DNA from: Candidatus Helarchaeota archaeon
GTDB taxonomy: Archaea > Asgardarchaeota > Lokiarchaeia > Helarchaeales > HEL-GB-A
Direction: 5' to 3'
Assembly (NCBI GenBank): GCA_013375455.1
Contig: JABXJT010000002.1
Span: 37,537-101,536, forward strand
DNA: 64,000 nucleotides
How positions within the stretch are numbered: position 1 is the stretch's first letter; every line of letters starts with the position of its first letter. Under the pieces are notes generated by a model, which worked only from the letters and a program-made list of their open reading frames with translations, had not been told where the DNA came from and made no database searches. Positions 25,550-33,585 of this stretch are shown in pieces. The position numbers and the translations under genes are program-made.

Positions 25550-25852
25550 ATGGTGCGCAAAAGCCATGGACTGAAGTCAAGACACTGCAGGAATATATTT
25601 CGGAAAAAGGTTCGGCAAAAAGGAATGCCCGCTTTAGGGCGATATTTAGTAAAATACGAGGTAGGAAATAAAGTTGACCTGATCATTGACCCTAGCATCC
25701 ATAAGGGTCAGCCCCACTACAAATATCATGGAAAAACTGGGACCATCGTGGAAAAACGCGGACGTGCGTATGTCGTTCAATTAAAGGTTGGAAAAAAGGA
25801 TTTCCATATAATCTCTCGTCCGGAGCACATGCGCTTTCGATCCGAGAAATGA
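25550..25852 (+). CDS. rpl21e: Large-subunit ribosomal protein L21e
   Basis: This 100-residue basic protein is L21e: MVRKSHGLKSRHCRNIFRK, then KVDLIIDPSIHKGQPHYKYHG split by the usual hairpin, GTIVEKRGRAYVVQLKVG and SRPEHMRF. It binds the large subunit rRNA. An open frame extends upstream to 25466, but the family starts at MVRKSHG, and a TATA box lies between. It heads the plus-strand set L21e, RpoF, DUF655, a conserved archaeal order. Confidence 0.95.
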   Translation: MVRKSHGLKSRHCRNIFRKKVRQKGMPALGRYLVKYEVGNKVDLIIDPSIHKGQPHYKYHGKTGTIVEKRGRAYVVQLKVGKKDFHIISRPEHMRFRSEK

Positions 25853-25882
25853 TTCAGTTAATTTAAACGTTTGGTGAAATGA

Positions 25883-26236
25883 GTGCCTAAAGATATTTAT
25901 GAAGAAACCCCCATTACTTTGGCAGAGGTTAAAGAAATTCTCTCCAAGCGGGATGAAGAATCCGAAGATGAATTAAGTTACGTGCAACAAGTAACTTTAG
26001 ATTACGTAACAAAATTCAGCAAGTTTTCAATTGAGGATACGCTCAAGTTGAAAGAAGAACTCATGAAAAAATTTAATTTATCAGAAAAAGCTGCGATACA
26101 AATAGTAAATCTTCATACCCCCCCGCAAATAAATTTAGAATTGAATATAATCTTAGATAAAGAACCAATTACATTAACTGATGAACAAAAGCAAGATTTA
26201 ATTGATTTATTCCGATCTTATGCAGAAAAAACTTAA
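25883..26236 (+). CDS. rpoF: RNA polymerase subunit Rpo4 (RpoF)
   Basis: This 117-residue protein matches archaeal Rpo4/RpoF, the homolog of eukaryotic Rpb4. It contains EETPITLAEVKEIL at the N-terminus, a linker and the HRDC-like C-terminal helices (LTDEQKQDLIDLFRSY). With Rpo7 it forms the stalk of archaeal RNA polymerase. Start is GTG 25883, preceded by GGTGA. It lies 30 bases after L21e and 162 bases before DUF655, its usual neighbours. Confidence 0.92.
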   Translation: MPKDIYEETPITLAEVKEILSKRDEESEDELSYVQQVTLDYVTKFSKFSIEDTLKLKEELMKKFNLSEKAAIQIVNLHTPPQINLELNIILDKEPITLTDEQKQDLIDLFRSYAEKT

Positions 26237-26398
26237 TGGATATCAAATTCCAACAGTTTTTATGATTATTTTTAATCAAATTGTTATAGAACTTACTGAA
26301 GGGAATAGATGGAGGATTATTAACCAATTAAATAGAAATTCAAAAGAAATTAGAGATTTAGGTAGGAAACTTGTTATCCTAGAGTGGGTGAGATAGAA

Positions 26399-27040
26399 AT
26401 GCACGGCGAAAGAAAAAGACGCAGTTACTTAGGTAACCGTAGGAATTTTCCTAAACCAACTGATGCAAGTAAGAAAAAATACGAGGAGTTCGCTTTTATA
26501 TTAGACCACATGCCGCGTGGGCACCCCGAGGATAAAAAGCCTCCCTACGCTCGCGAACCAATAATTCAAGTAGTAGGCGATACCTTCTTCACCCTGCTAG
26601 AACTCATTCCAAGAAGAAAAGTAAAAATTACAATCCGGGAAAGAATTTTTATTGGAAAAGGACCGCGAAGTCTGATTGATCACGTGAAAGGACGCATTTC
26701 CTACGATGAACTCACGGCATCAGCTAAATTTGAGCTACCTGAGGTCATTCATGAAATAATAGAAAAAAATCCCAAACGTTTTGTCCATTTCTTCAATGAG
26801 GCACGCCCCCTTACCACGAGAATGCATCAACTCGAATTACTCCCTGGAATTGGAAAAAAACTCATGTGGGGTCTTCTCGAAGAACGCAAAAAACAACCCT
26901 TCGCCGATTTCAAAAACATTTCTAACCGTGTAAGAATCCCAGATCCCATTAATGTTATTACCAAACGCATAATCGCTGAATTACAGAGCTCAGATAAGTA
27001 CAGAGTTTTTACCCGCCATCCTCCCCAGAGTTCAAAGTAA
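26399..27040 (+). CDS. DUF655 RNA/DNA-binding protein with helix-hairpin-helix
   Basis: This ~213-residue protein is the archaeal DUF655. It contains EEFAFILDHMPRGHP, QVVGDTFFTLLELIPR and a KVKITIRERIFIGKG OB-like strand region. The family's helix-hairpin-helix reads LELLPGIGKKLMWGLLEERKK, followed by NVITKRIIAELQ. It is nearly always next to L21e and RpoF in archaea and probably acts in rRNA or tRNA metabolism, though this is unproven. ATG 26399 follows GGTGA at 26388-26392; a GTG at 26384 would add five residues. A run of eight T directly after the stop is a likely terminator. Confidence 0.9.
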   Translation: MHGERKRRSYLGNRRNFPKPTDASKKKYEEFAFILDHMPRGHPEDKKPPYAREPIIQVVGDTFFTLLELIPRRKVKITIRERIFIGKGPRSLIDHVKGRISYDELTASAKFELPEVIHEIIEKNPKRFVHFFNEARPLTTRMHQLELLPGIGKKLMWGLLEERKKQPFADFKNISNRVRIPDPINVITKRIIAELQSSDKYRVFTRHPPQSSK

Positions 27041-27048
27041 TTTTTTTT
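27041..27048 (+). terminator. T8 terminator after DUF655
   Basis: Eight consecutive T follow the DUF655 stop codon directly. T-runs of this length terminate archaeal RNA polymerase. It ends the L21e-RpoF-DUF655 set. Confidence 0.5.
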
Positions 27049-27070
27049 CTAATAAAATTAAATATATGTG

Positions 27071-28549
27071 ATGGAAATGTTCTCAGATGCTGAGAAACTC
27101 TTTGACATCGATCGAATGAAGCGATTTGATGAATTTTTTCACCCGAAATCAGTTGCAGTTATTGGTACGACTGCGAGAAATGATTGGTTCTGGTTGAAAA
27201 ACCTTGTAAGCATGGATTTTAATGGTAAAATTTTTCCAATCAACCCAAAATATACTTCTGCGTTAGGATTAACCTTCTATGATAAAATCGCGAATGTCCC
27301 ATTTGATATAGACAATGCGATCGTTGCAGTTCCCGCCAAACACGTTCATGATGTCCTGAAAGAATGCATTCTAAAGAGGGTTAAATTGGTTACCATTTTC
27401 AGTAGTGGCTTCTCCGAAACAGCAACTCAAGAAGGAAAAGAATTGGAACAAGATTTAATGACTTTAAAAGAATCAACTAAAAGCGACATTCGGATTTTAG
27501 GTCCGAATTGTGTAGGCATCTATTGTCCTGAAAGTGGTCTCTCCTTCCGCCCTGAATTTGCGAGAAATCAAGGACGTGTAGGTTTTATATCACAGAGCGG
27601 TGGTCTTGCAATCAATATGGGGCTGCGGGGCAAAACTCTCCGCATTTTTTTCTCAAAAATCATTTCTTTCGGGAATGCAGCCGATATTAAACCAGTAGAA
27701 TTGCTTGAGTATCTTGGCTATGATAAAAAAACGAGAATTATCGGAATATATTTAGAAGGCATTAAAGATGGTCCCAAATTCATGCGGGTTCTGAGGGAAA
27801 TTACTCCCAAGAAACCCGTGATTTTATTAAGAGGAGGCCAGACGGATGTGGGAGCCCGTGCAGCAGCATCTCATACTGGATCCATAGCTGGCTCTAATGA
27901 CTTATGGAGATCACTCTTCAATCAGACCGGGGCCATACCCGTGAATTCCTTTGAAGAATTAGTCGAGACTTTACTTGCGTTTAACTTTAACTACCACCAT
28001 CTCCCTAAAGGCAATAATGTTGGATTACTCTCCGTTTCTGGTGGTGTTTCTGTAATTAACACTGACATTTGCAACAAATTGGGGCTTAACATCCCAAAAT
28101 TAACACCTGAATCTGTTTCTCGCCTTCAAGAGGTGATCCAGGACGTCGGGACGAGCGTGCAAAATCCGTTAGACTTGGCAGCAAGTTTTTTCAATATCCA
28201 CGCCCTAAAGGTTGCGATCGAGACTTTAGGGAATGATCCTAACATACACTCCATCATAATGGAGATTGCAAACCATTACATTTATACCCCGGAGCAACAC
28301 GGCGTTGAAGGATATGCAAACCTATTCTATGAGACTGTTCTGCAACTTTTAAGAAGGATTCGCCGCTCTGGAAGGCCAGTGCTCGTTGCATTCCCCCCTA
28401 TTGCCTTCGAAGCCAGAAGAATATGGGATCGAAAGCTATTTATCGACGCTAAAATACCCATTTTTTCCAGTATAACTGCAGCAGCTCAAGCGTTAGCCCA
28501 TTTGACAGACTATTCCAATTACTTAAAGACCGCAAAAAAGAATGATTAA
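27071..28549 (+). CDS. NDP-forming acyl-CoA synthetase, alpha-subunit type
   Basis: This 492-residue protein matches the alpha half of ADP-forming acyl-CoA (or acetate-CoA) ligases. A CoA-binding Rossmann domain opens it (FFHPKSVAVIGTTARNDW), then RILGPNCVGIY, GFISQSGGLAINM, and the phosphorylated histidine H268 in AASHTGSIAGS. The ATP-grasp beta domain is absent, so a separate beta subunit is needed. These enzymes conserve energy by making ATP from acyl-CoA thioesters. No beta subunit is adjacent. Start is ATG 27071, or GTG 27068. Its 3' end overlaps the convergent coiled-coil gene by four bases. Confidence 0.85.
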   Translation: MEMFSDAEKLFDIDRMKRFDEFFHPKSVAVIGTTARNDWFWLKNLVSMDFNGKIFPINPKYTSALGLTFYDKIANVPFDIDNAIVAVPAKHVHDVLKECILKRVKLVTIFSSGFSETATQEGKELEQDLMTLKESTKSDIRILGPNCVGIYCPESGLSFRPEFARNQGRVGFISQSGGLAINMGLRGKTLRIFFSKIISFGNAADIKPVELLEYLGYDKKTRIIGIYLEGIKDGPKFMRVLREITPKKPVILLRGGQTDVGARAAASHTGSIAGSNDLWRSLFNQTGAIPVNSFEELVETLLAFNFNYHHLPKGNNVGLLSVSGGVSVINTDICNKLGLNIPKLTPESVSRLQEVIQDVGTSVQNPLDLAASFFNIHALKVAIETLGNDPNIHSIIMEIANHYIYTPEQHGVEGYANLFYETVLQLLRRIRRSGRPVLVAFPPIAFEARRIWDRKLFIDAKIPIFSSITAAAQALAHLTDYSNYLKTAKKND

Positions 28550-28905
28550 ACCGGTTCTTTTCTCCCGTCTTTAGCTTCCTTTTCCTCTTCTTCTAACAAT
28601 TTTTTTAACTTGTCATCTAAAACTTCATCTGGGATGGCTTCGATTTCCCTTGTCATTTTGGCTAATTCACGTTGAACTCCCGCACCACTCTGGCTTGGTT
28701 CTTTTCCTAATTTTGCGAATTCCTCTTCAACTTCTAAATCTATTTGATTAATTTTTGTTGCAATTTTTCCCACTTGCCTACTCAATTGTTCCAATTGCCG
28801 ATTTGATAGATTCACTCTCTCCTCAAGCCCCTGCACTGTTTCTGATAAGTTACTTAAAACTATTATTAGCTTCTTTAGAATTTTCTTCGTTTCATCCTCA
28901 GACAT
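28546..28905 (-). CDS. Small coiled-coil protein
   Basis: This 119-residue acidic protein is mostly helical. A heptad pattern runs from about residue 10 to 65 (LKKLIIVLSNLSETVQGLEE, NRQLEQLSRQVGKIATKIN), and the C-terminal third is a second helix with many Glu and Lys. It has no membrane segment or known motif. It is downstream of no obvious partner; the gingipain-like gene ends before it on the same strand, further along. Oligomerisation or scaffolding is the most that can be said. Confidence 0.7.
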   Translation of the reverse strand: MSEDETKKILKKLIIVLSNLSETVQGLEERVNLSNRQLEQLSRQVGKIATKINQIDLEVEEEFAKLGKEPSQSGAGVQRELAKMTREIEAIPDEVLDDKLKKLLEEEEKEAKDGRKEPV

Positions 28906-28953
28906 GCTTTACCTTCCGAAATAGAGAACTAAAAGTATTAAAAAAAGGAAAAT

Positions 28954-30843
28954 TTAGGATGGGAATTTAATTTCAATCGATGGGTCCCCGAGGAGTAAAT
29001 ACATAGTGATGTTTTCTTGGGAATAGATATCTGGAAAGTTCCGATACAATGTAATGGTCGCCCAGTTGAAAATTTTCCCGACAACTCGAAGCTTATGGTC
29101 TACAATGGCTCTGAAGATGTACCGGTCAAAATAGTGATTCGGGGCGGTATAGGAAGGTCGACTCGCGCCCAGGAACGACACGCAGCCTTCTGGGGCTTCA
29201 AGGAACGCTTCACCAAAGCATTCTCCAGTCACGTCTATTGCATTGTTCAAACAGGCAATGGAAAAAACAACAGGCCATTTATTTTCATTTTTAAGTTTAC
29301 CCACATCAGTCACGCCTAATCCGTTGGAAGACTGCCACTCCCATTCACTTCCATGACCCCTATAATTTACAATCCCGCAGCCCTCTTCAATTTCGTCAAT
29401 AACTTCTTGTTTTGTAGATGAATCACCGTACTTTTTAATTACCTTTGCTTTTTTTGCTTTTTTAAGAATGTTTGCAATATCATCCGAGCAGCTCATATAA
29501 TCGTGCCGTTCATAAGCGGTGAGCAGCACGCGATTACTCCATTTTTTGCTTCCTCCTCTTCTTCCGCTACCTCCTGTATCCCCGCCAGATTCATATTTCA
29601 AGACTTTGTCAACGTATTTTTTGAGTGTTCTAGGGTCATTGACTGCAATGCGACCCACGACCAGGTCGGGCCCAATATCGCCGATAAGGTTTGAGAAATA
29701 CCAGTCGCTGGGACAATCATATTGTTCGTTGTGGTGTGTGGGAATGTTCGTAATTTCCCCGGCGATTAAGACGTATTCAGGGGGATCATCCCAATTATCA
29801 TACGCATACAAAACGAAATCTCGAATTGATTTAAATTTCGCTTCTCCCGATTCGCCGAACTCTTCATAGATTTCTTTATCAGTTATAATTTTTGCGCTCC
29901 AACCTTTCTCTTCCTTGCTTTTTGCAAGAGGTTTCAAAGCATCCACTAGATTTTTAGTACAAATTATGAGATAGCGTCCCTTATTTGATGCTTCAGATAA
30001 TTTACCTCTCGAAACTGGACGAGCGATCCTGCGAAGTGGCCCACTCAATCTCGAACCTAGGTCTTCAATCGCATCCAAGTTCAAAATCTGCTCCTTGAAT
30101 TCTCGCTGTACTTGCTGGGCGAATTGTGCTTCTGGCGCGGATTCGGCTTCTTCTGCTTCCGGAGCGGCTGCAGGGGCGGCTCCGACTCCTCGAGTTCGCA
30201 TGATTTGTATTCCCGGCGTGTATTCTGCTATAAGGTCAATGTTGTTGTAAATGATCAGCGTCTTGGATTTGGGCTTGTACTTGAGGGGGTAAATGATCAA
30301 GTGCGCGACTCGGACGCTCCCGATGTAATTAACAGAAACTAGCTTGAACAGTTCTTTTGGAAATTCTTCGTCCGATTTGTAAATGGGATCCCGCTTATAT
30401 TCCGGCTCGGCGTGGTCGTACTCGATGCCACTCTTATCTTTCGATGGCTCTGGCGCGGGAACAACATCGATCTTCCCTGGATATTCGATGCTCTCGGCAT
30501 TCACAACTTTGATGTCCACCAGTTCGGCCCCAGGAGGCAAAGCAACGAACATCCCTTCAATGGGTAGCATTGGCTTGCCGGGTTCCAGAATTACACCTGA
30601 TTCGGGCATCTCGAGCGTTTCCACTTTCGAATCCTTCTTCGCTATTTTCGCTGAGATTTCCTTATGCCACATCCCCTCTGGTTTATAATTAATTCGTAAC
30701 TCGGTGGTCCCTTTATCCGTCAGCGATTTTTCTATCTTTTTTTGAGTTGGTACTCCTACCTTCGGTTTCTTTCGTTTTTTTCTTTTCACTCCTCTCGTTG
30801 GGACTTTCCTTAAAGGTGCTTGAAAACTAAACCATTCCGACAA
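28954..30843 (-). CDS. Gingipain-like cysteine protease (C25, clan CD) without signal peptide
   Basis: This 629-residue protein has a C25 propeptide-like region (about 40-220: ITAK-type strand, LEMPESGVILEPGKPMLPIEG, VALPPGAELVDIKV). A low-complexity Ala/Glu/Pro linker follows, and then the protease domain. The catalytic dyad is visible as H497 in NYRGHGSEW and C531 in SIACLNN. It ends LLLGDPSIEIKFPS. There is no signal peptide or membrane helix: the N-terminus is SEWFSFQAPLRKVPTRG followed by a lysine/arginine-rich stretch. It is therefore predicted cytosolic, unlike bacterial gingipains. It is 18 bases downstream of a propeptide-only gene and closely related to the protease at 31622-33433. 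Confidence 0.88.
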   Translation of the reverse strand: MSEWFSFQAPLRKVPTRGVKRKKRKKPKVGVPTQKKIEKSLTDKGTTELRINYKPEGMWHKEISAKIAKKDSKVETLEMPESGVILEPGKPMLPIEGMFVALPPGAELVDIKVVNAESIEYPGKIDVVPAPEPSKDKSGIEYDHAEPEYKRDPIYKSDEEFPKELFKLVSVNYIGSVRVAHLIIYPLKYKPKSKTLIIYNNIDLIAEYTPGIQIMRTRGVGAAPAAAPEAEEAESAPEAQFAQQVQREFKEQILNLDAIEDLGSRLSGPLRRIARPVSRGKLSEASNKGRYLIICTKNLVDALKPLAKSKEEKGWSAKIITDKEIYEEFGESGEAKFKSIRDFVLYAYDNWDDPPEYVLIAGEITNIPTHHNEQYDCPSDWYFSNLIGDIGPDLVVGRIAVNDPRTLKKYVDKVLKYESGGDTGGSGRRGGSKKWSNRVLLTAYERHDYMSCSDDIANILKKAKKAKVIKKYGDSSTKQEVIDEIEEGCGIVNYRGHGSEWEWQSSNGLGVTDVGKLKNENKWPVVFSIACLNNAIDVTGECFGEAFLEAPEGCVSFLGASRPSYTAPNHYFDRYIFRAIVDHKLRVVGKIFNWATITLYRNFPDIYSQENITMYLLLGDPSIEIKFPS

Positions 30844-30861
30844 TTTCTTTCACCTCAACAT

Positions 30862-31512
30862 TTAAACATTATCAAAATTTAGAATTTGGTCTTCATATCC
30901 CGCGGGAACGCGTTTCCTACCTCGCGTCGGCACGCCCCGCATCGGCGGAGCGGCTTCTGCAGCTAATTCATACTCTACTTCCAATTCGATTTTCTTGTAT
31001 AAGTCGATTGTATTCGCTATGGGGTGATATTGCACAGGGTATACCATGAGATGCACGACATTGACATCCCCTACTTGCGTAACCCCTATCTTTTTAAAGA
31101 GAATTCCAGGGAAGGCATCGTCCTTCTCATAGATCTCCTGTTTGGGGGTTATTTCAGGGAGGGCACTTGGATCCGTCGATGGTTGTGGGGCCGGCTTCAC
31201 TTGATGGCTAAGTAAATGAGTGTCTTTCTTGTATTTTACCACTTTAATATCTGTAACTGTTGCATCATCTGGAATTGCGACGTACAATCCTTCCTGGGGA
31301 AGTGATGGTTCTCCTGGCTCAAGATTTTGCCCTATATCTGGTATTTGTAGTTCATCCCAGACGAGATCCGCCGATTGTTGAACCTCAACATCCCATAATC
31401 CTTTCGTTTCATACTTAACTTTGATGATGTTAGTTTCTTTCTCAATAAGCTTGCTCTTCTTCTTGGGTGCAGTTCCCTCTGATTTTCCAATCCATTTCCG
31501 CATTTTTATCAC
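30862..31512 (-). CDS. Free-standing gingipain propeptide-like protein
   Basis: This 216-residue protein corresponds only to the N-terminal propeptide region of its two neighbours. It has KYETKGLWDVEV (compare GMWHKEI), LQIPDIGQNLEPGEPSLPQEGLYVAIP, DVNVVHLMVYPVQYHP, and MRGVPTRGRKR. It stops at YEDQILNFDNV, the point where the neighbours read EQILNLDAIEDLG and go on to the protease. No catalytic domain remnant follows; the next gene starts 18 bases later with its own ATG. It has diverged well from both neighbours, so it is not a fresh truncation. A trans-acting inhibitor, chaperone or decoy is a reasonable inference. A decayed gene is the alternative. Confidence 0.8.
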   Translation of the reverse strand: MIKMRKWIGKSEGTAPKKKSKLIEKETNIIKVKYETKGLWDVEVQQSADLVWDELQIPDIGQNLEPGEPSLPQEGLYVAIPDDATVTDIKVVKYKKDTHLLSHQVKPAPQPSTDPSALPEITPKQEIYEKDDAFPGILFKKIGVTQVGDVNVVHLMVYPVQYHPIANTIDLYKKIELEVEYELAAEAAPPMRGVPTRGRKRVPAGYEDQILNFDNV

Positions 31513-31621
31513 TTCATTAAATAGTATGAAATTGATCAGTTCTTGTACTTAATAAATTTGAGTCTCTTGCCAAAAAGCAAATACCAATCAAAAACAGAAA
31601 GCTGACTATAAAAAGAAAGAA

Positions 31622-33433
31622 TTAGGAAGGGAATTTAATTTCAATCGATGGGTCCCCGAGGAGTAAATACATCGCAATATTTTTTCGGGAATAGAAATCG
31701 GGAAAGTTTCGATACAGGGTAATGGTCGCCCAGTTGAAAATCTTTCCAACAACTCGAAGCTTATGATCGACAATGGCACGGAAGATATAGCGATTAAAAT
31801 AGTGGTTCGGGGCGGTATAGGATGGCCGACTTGCGCCAAGAAATGCGACCGCGCCATGAGATGCTTCAATGAACGATTCACCAAAACATTCTCCACTCAC
31901 GTCGATGGCGTTGTTGAGACAACAAATTGAAAAGACAATCGGCGTTTTACCCCTATTATGTAATTCTTTGACATCCGTTACGTTTAACCCATTAGAAGAT
32001 TGCCATTCCCACTCGTTCCCATGCCCTCGATAGTTTATAATGCCAACCCCATCATTAATCTCTTTCACGACTTCTCTTGTTCTTGTTTGTCCCCCATACT
32101 TCTTGATTATTTCTGCTCCTCTTAGTTTTTTCACAATTTCTGCACAATCATCCGAACAGTCCATGTAATCCTGCCGCTCAAAGGCAGTAAATAACATTCG
32201 TTTAATCCAATCGCCGCCAGTTTCCTCATATCTCAGGAGCTTTTTTATATATCTTTCTAATTTCTCTGGAATGACGATCGCAATTCGCCCGACAACCAGG
32301 TCAGGGCCGATATCACCGATGAGATTGGCATAAAAGTGATCTGAGGGGCATTCATATTGAGTGTTATGATGCGTCGGAATTTTCACAACCCCCCCAACGA
32401 GCAAAATATATTCCGGAGGGTCTTCCCAATTGTCATAAGCGTATAATATAAAGTCTCGGATAGCTTTGAATTGTGGCTCCGGTGTTTCTTGAAACTCGCT
32501 ATAAATTTCTTTATCAGTGACGATTTTCGTGCTCCACCCTTTATCCTCCTTACTTTTTGCAAGAGGCTTCAGAGCATCCACTAGATTTCCAGTACATATT
32601 ATGAGATAACGTCCCTTATTTGAAGTTTCCGATAACTCTCCCCTTGTAACTGGGCGAGCTATCCTGCGGAGGGGCCCACTCAATCTAGAACCTAGGTCTT
32701 CGATTGCATCCAGGTTCAAGATTTGACTCTTGAATTCTTCTTGGACTTGGGGGACGAAAGCAGCTTCCTCCTTGCCCTCTTCGGGCATGACTCCCCGCAT
32801 TTTCGCGATGGTTATCCCGGGAGTATATTCTACTTTCAATTCGATCTTGTTGTAAATGATCAATGTCTTTGATTTGGGTCTGTACTTGATTGGATACATC
32901 ATTAAATGGGCAACCCGAACACTCCCAATGTAATTAACTGATGATAACTTGAAAAACTCTTTGGGAAATTCCTTATCTTTTTTGTAAGTTTTACTACGTT
33001 TATATTCTGGTTCTTTGTGATCATATTTTATTCCACCATCTAGCGTTGGTAATGGTGCTGGAAGAACGTCAATTTTTTCGGGATATTCAATGCTCTCAGT
33101 GTTTACAACTTTGACTTTAACTATTTCCGCTCCAGGAGGCAACGCAATAAATATTCCTTCAATTGGTAGCATTGGTTTGCCAGGTTCTAGAATAACCCCC
33201 GATTCGGGCATTTCTAGTGTTTCCACTTTAGAATCTTTATTCGCTATTTTAGCTGTAATTTCTTTATGCCACATCCCCTTAGGGATATAGCTAACTTTCA
33301 ACTCTACTGTTCCCCTATCAGTATCTGATTTTTCAATCACTTTTTCAGTAGGTACTCCTACCTTTTCTTCCCCCCTCGTTGGGATTCCTTCTCTAAGGGG
33401 CGCTTGAAAATTAAACCATTCTGACAATTTCAT
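31622..33433 (-). CDS. Gingipain-like cysteine protease (C25), paralog, no signal peptide
   Basis: This 603-residue protein is a close paralog of the one at 28954-30843. The N-terminus KLSEWFNFQAPLREGIPTRG shares the SEWF-FQAPLR and PTRG motifs. The propeptide-like region, the EFKSQILNLDAIEDLGSRL junction and the protease domain follow. The catalytic dyad is H471 in NYRGHGNEW and C505 in SICCLNN. The last ~100 residues are nearly identical in the two proteins, and the DNA around both stop codons is almost the same, so the pair arose by duplication. No signal peptide or membrane helix is seen. It is the first gene of the three-gene minus-strand set. Confidence 0.88.
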   Translation of the reverse strand: MKLSEWFNFQAPLREGIPTRGEEKVGVPTEKVIEKSDTDRGTVELKVSYIPKGMWHKEITAKIANKDSKVETLEMPESGVILEPGKPMLPIEGIFIALPPGAEIVKVKVVNTESIEYPEKIDVLPAPLPTLDGGIKYDHKEPEYKRSKTYKKDKEFPKEFFKLSSVNYIGSVRVAHLMMYPIKYRPKSKTLIIYNKIELKVEYTPGITIAKMRGVMPEEGKEEAAFVPQVQEEFKSQILNLDAIEDLGSRLSGPLRRIARPVTRGELSETSNKGRYLIICTGNLVDALKPLAKSKEDKGWSTKIVTDKEIYSEFQETPEPQFKAIRDFILYAYDNWEDPPEYILLVGGVVKIPTHHNTQYECPSDHFYANLIGDIGPDLVVGRIAIVIPEKLERYIKKLLRYEETGGDWIKRMLFTAFERQDYMDCSDDCAEIVKKLRGAEIIKKYGGQTRTREVVKEINDGVGIINYRGHGNEWEWQSSNGLNVTDVKELHNRGKTPIVFSICCLNNAIDVSGECFGESFIEASHGAVAFLGASRPSYTAPNHYFNRYIFRAIVDHKLRVVGKIFNWATITLYRNFPDFYSRKNIAMYLLLGDPSIEIKFPS

Positions 33434-33585
33434 TCACTTCAAATTTTTTTGACTATCAAGTACTTAGTCCCCTTACTTATAAAAAATCAAACACTAATCA
33501 AAGAAAATAAATAGCTTCATTCTTTCATAAATTATGAAAATTAGAGAGACTCTTCAAGTTCAGTGTGTTTTGGTGTCCTTAATTG

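Noticed and set aside
26202..26396. 64-residue ORF between RpoF and DUF655
   Set aside because: It overlaps RpoF in another frame by 35 bases, has no ribosome-binding site, and shows no protein-like conservation pattern.
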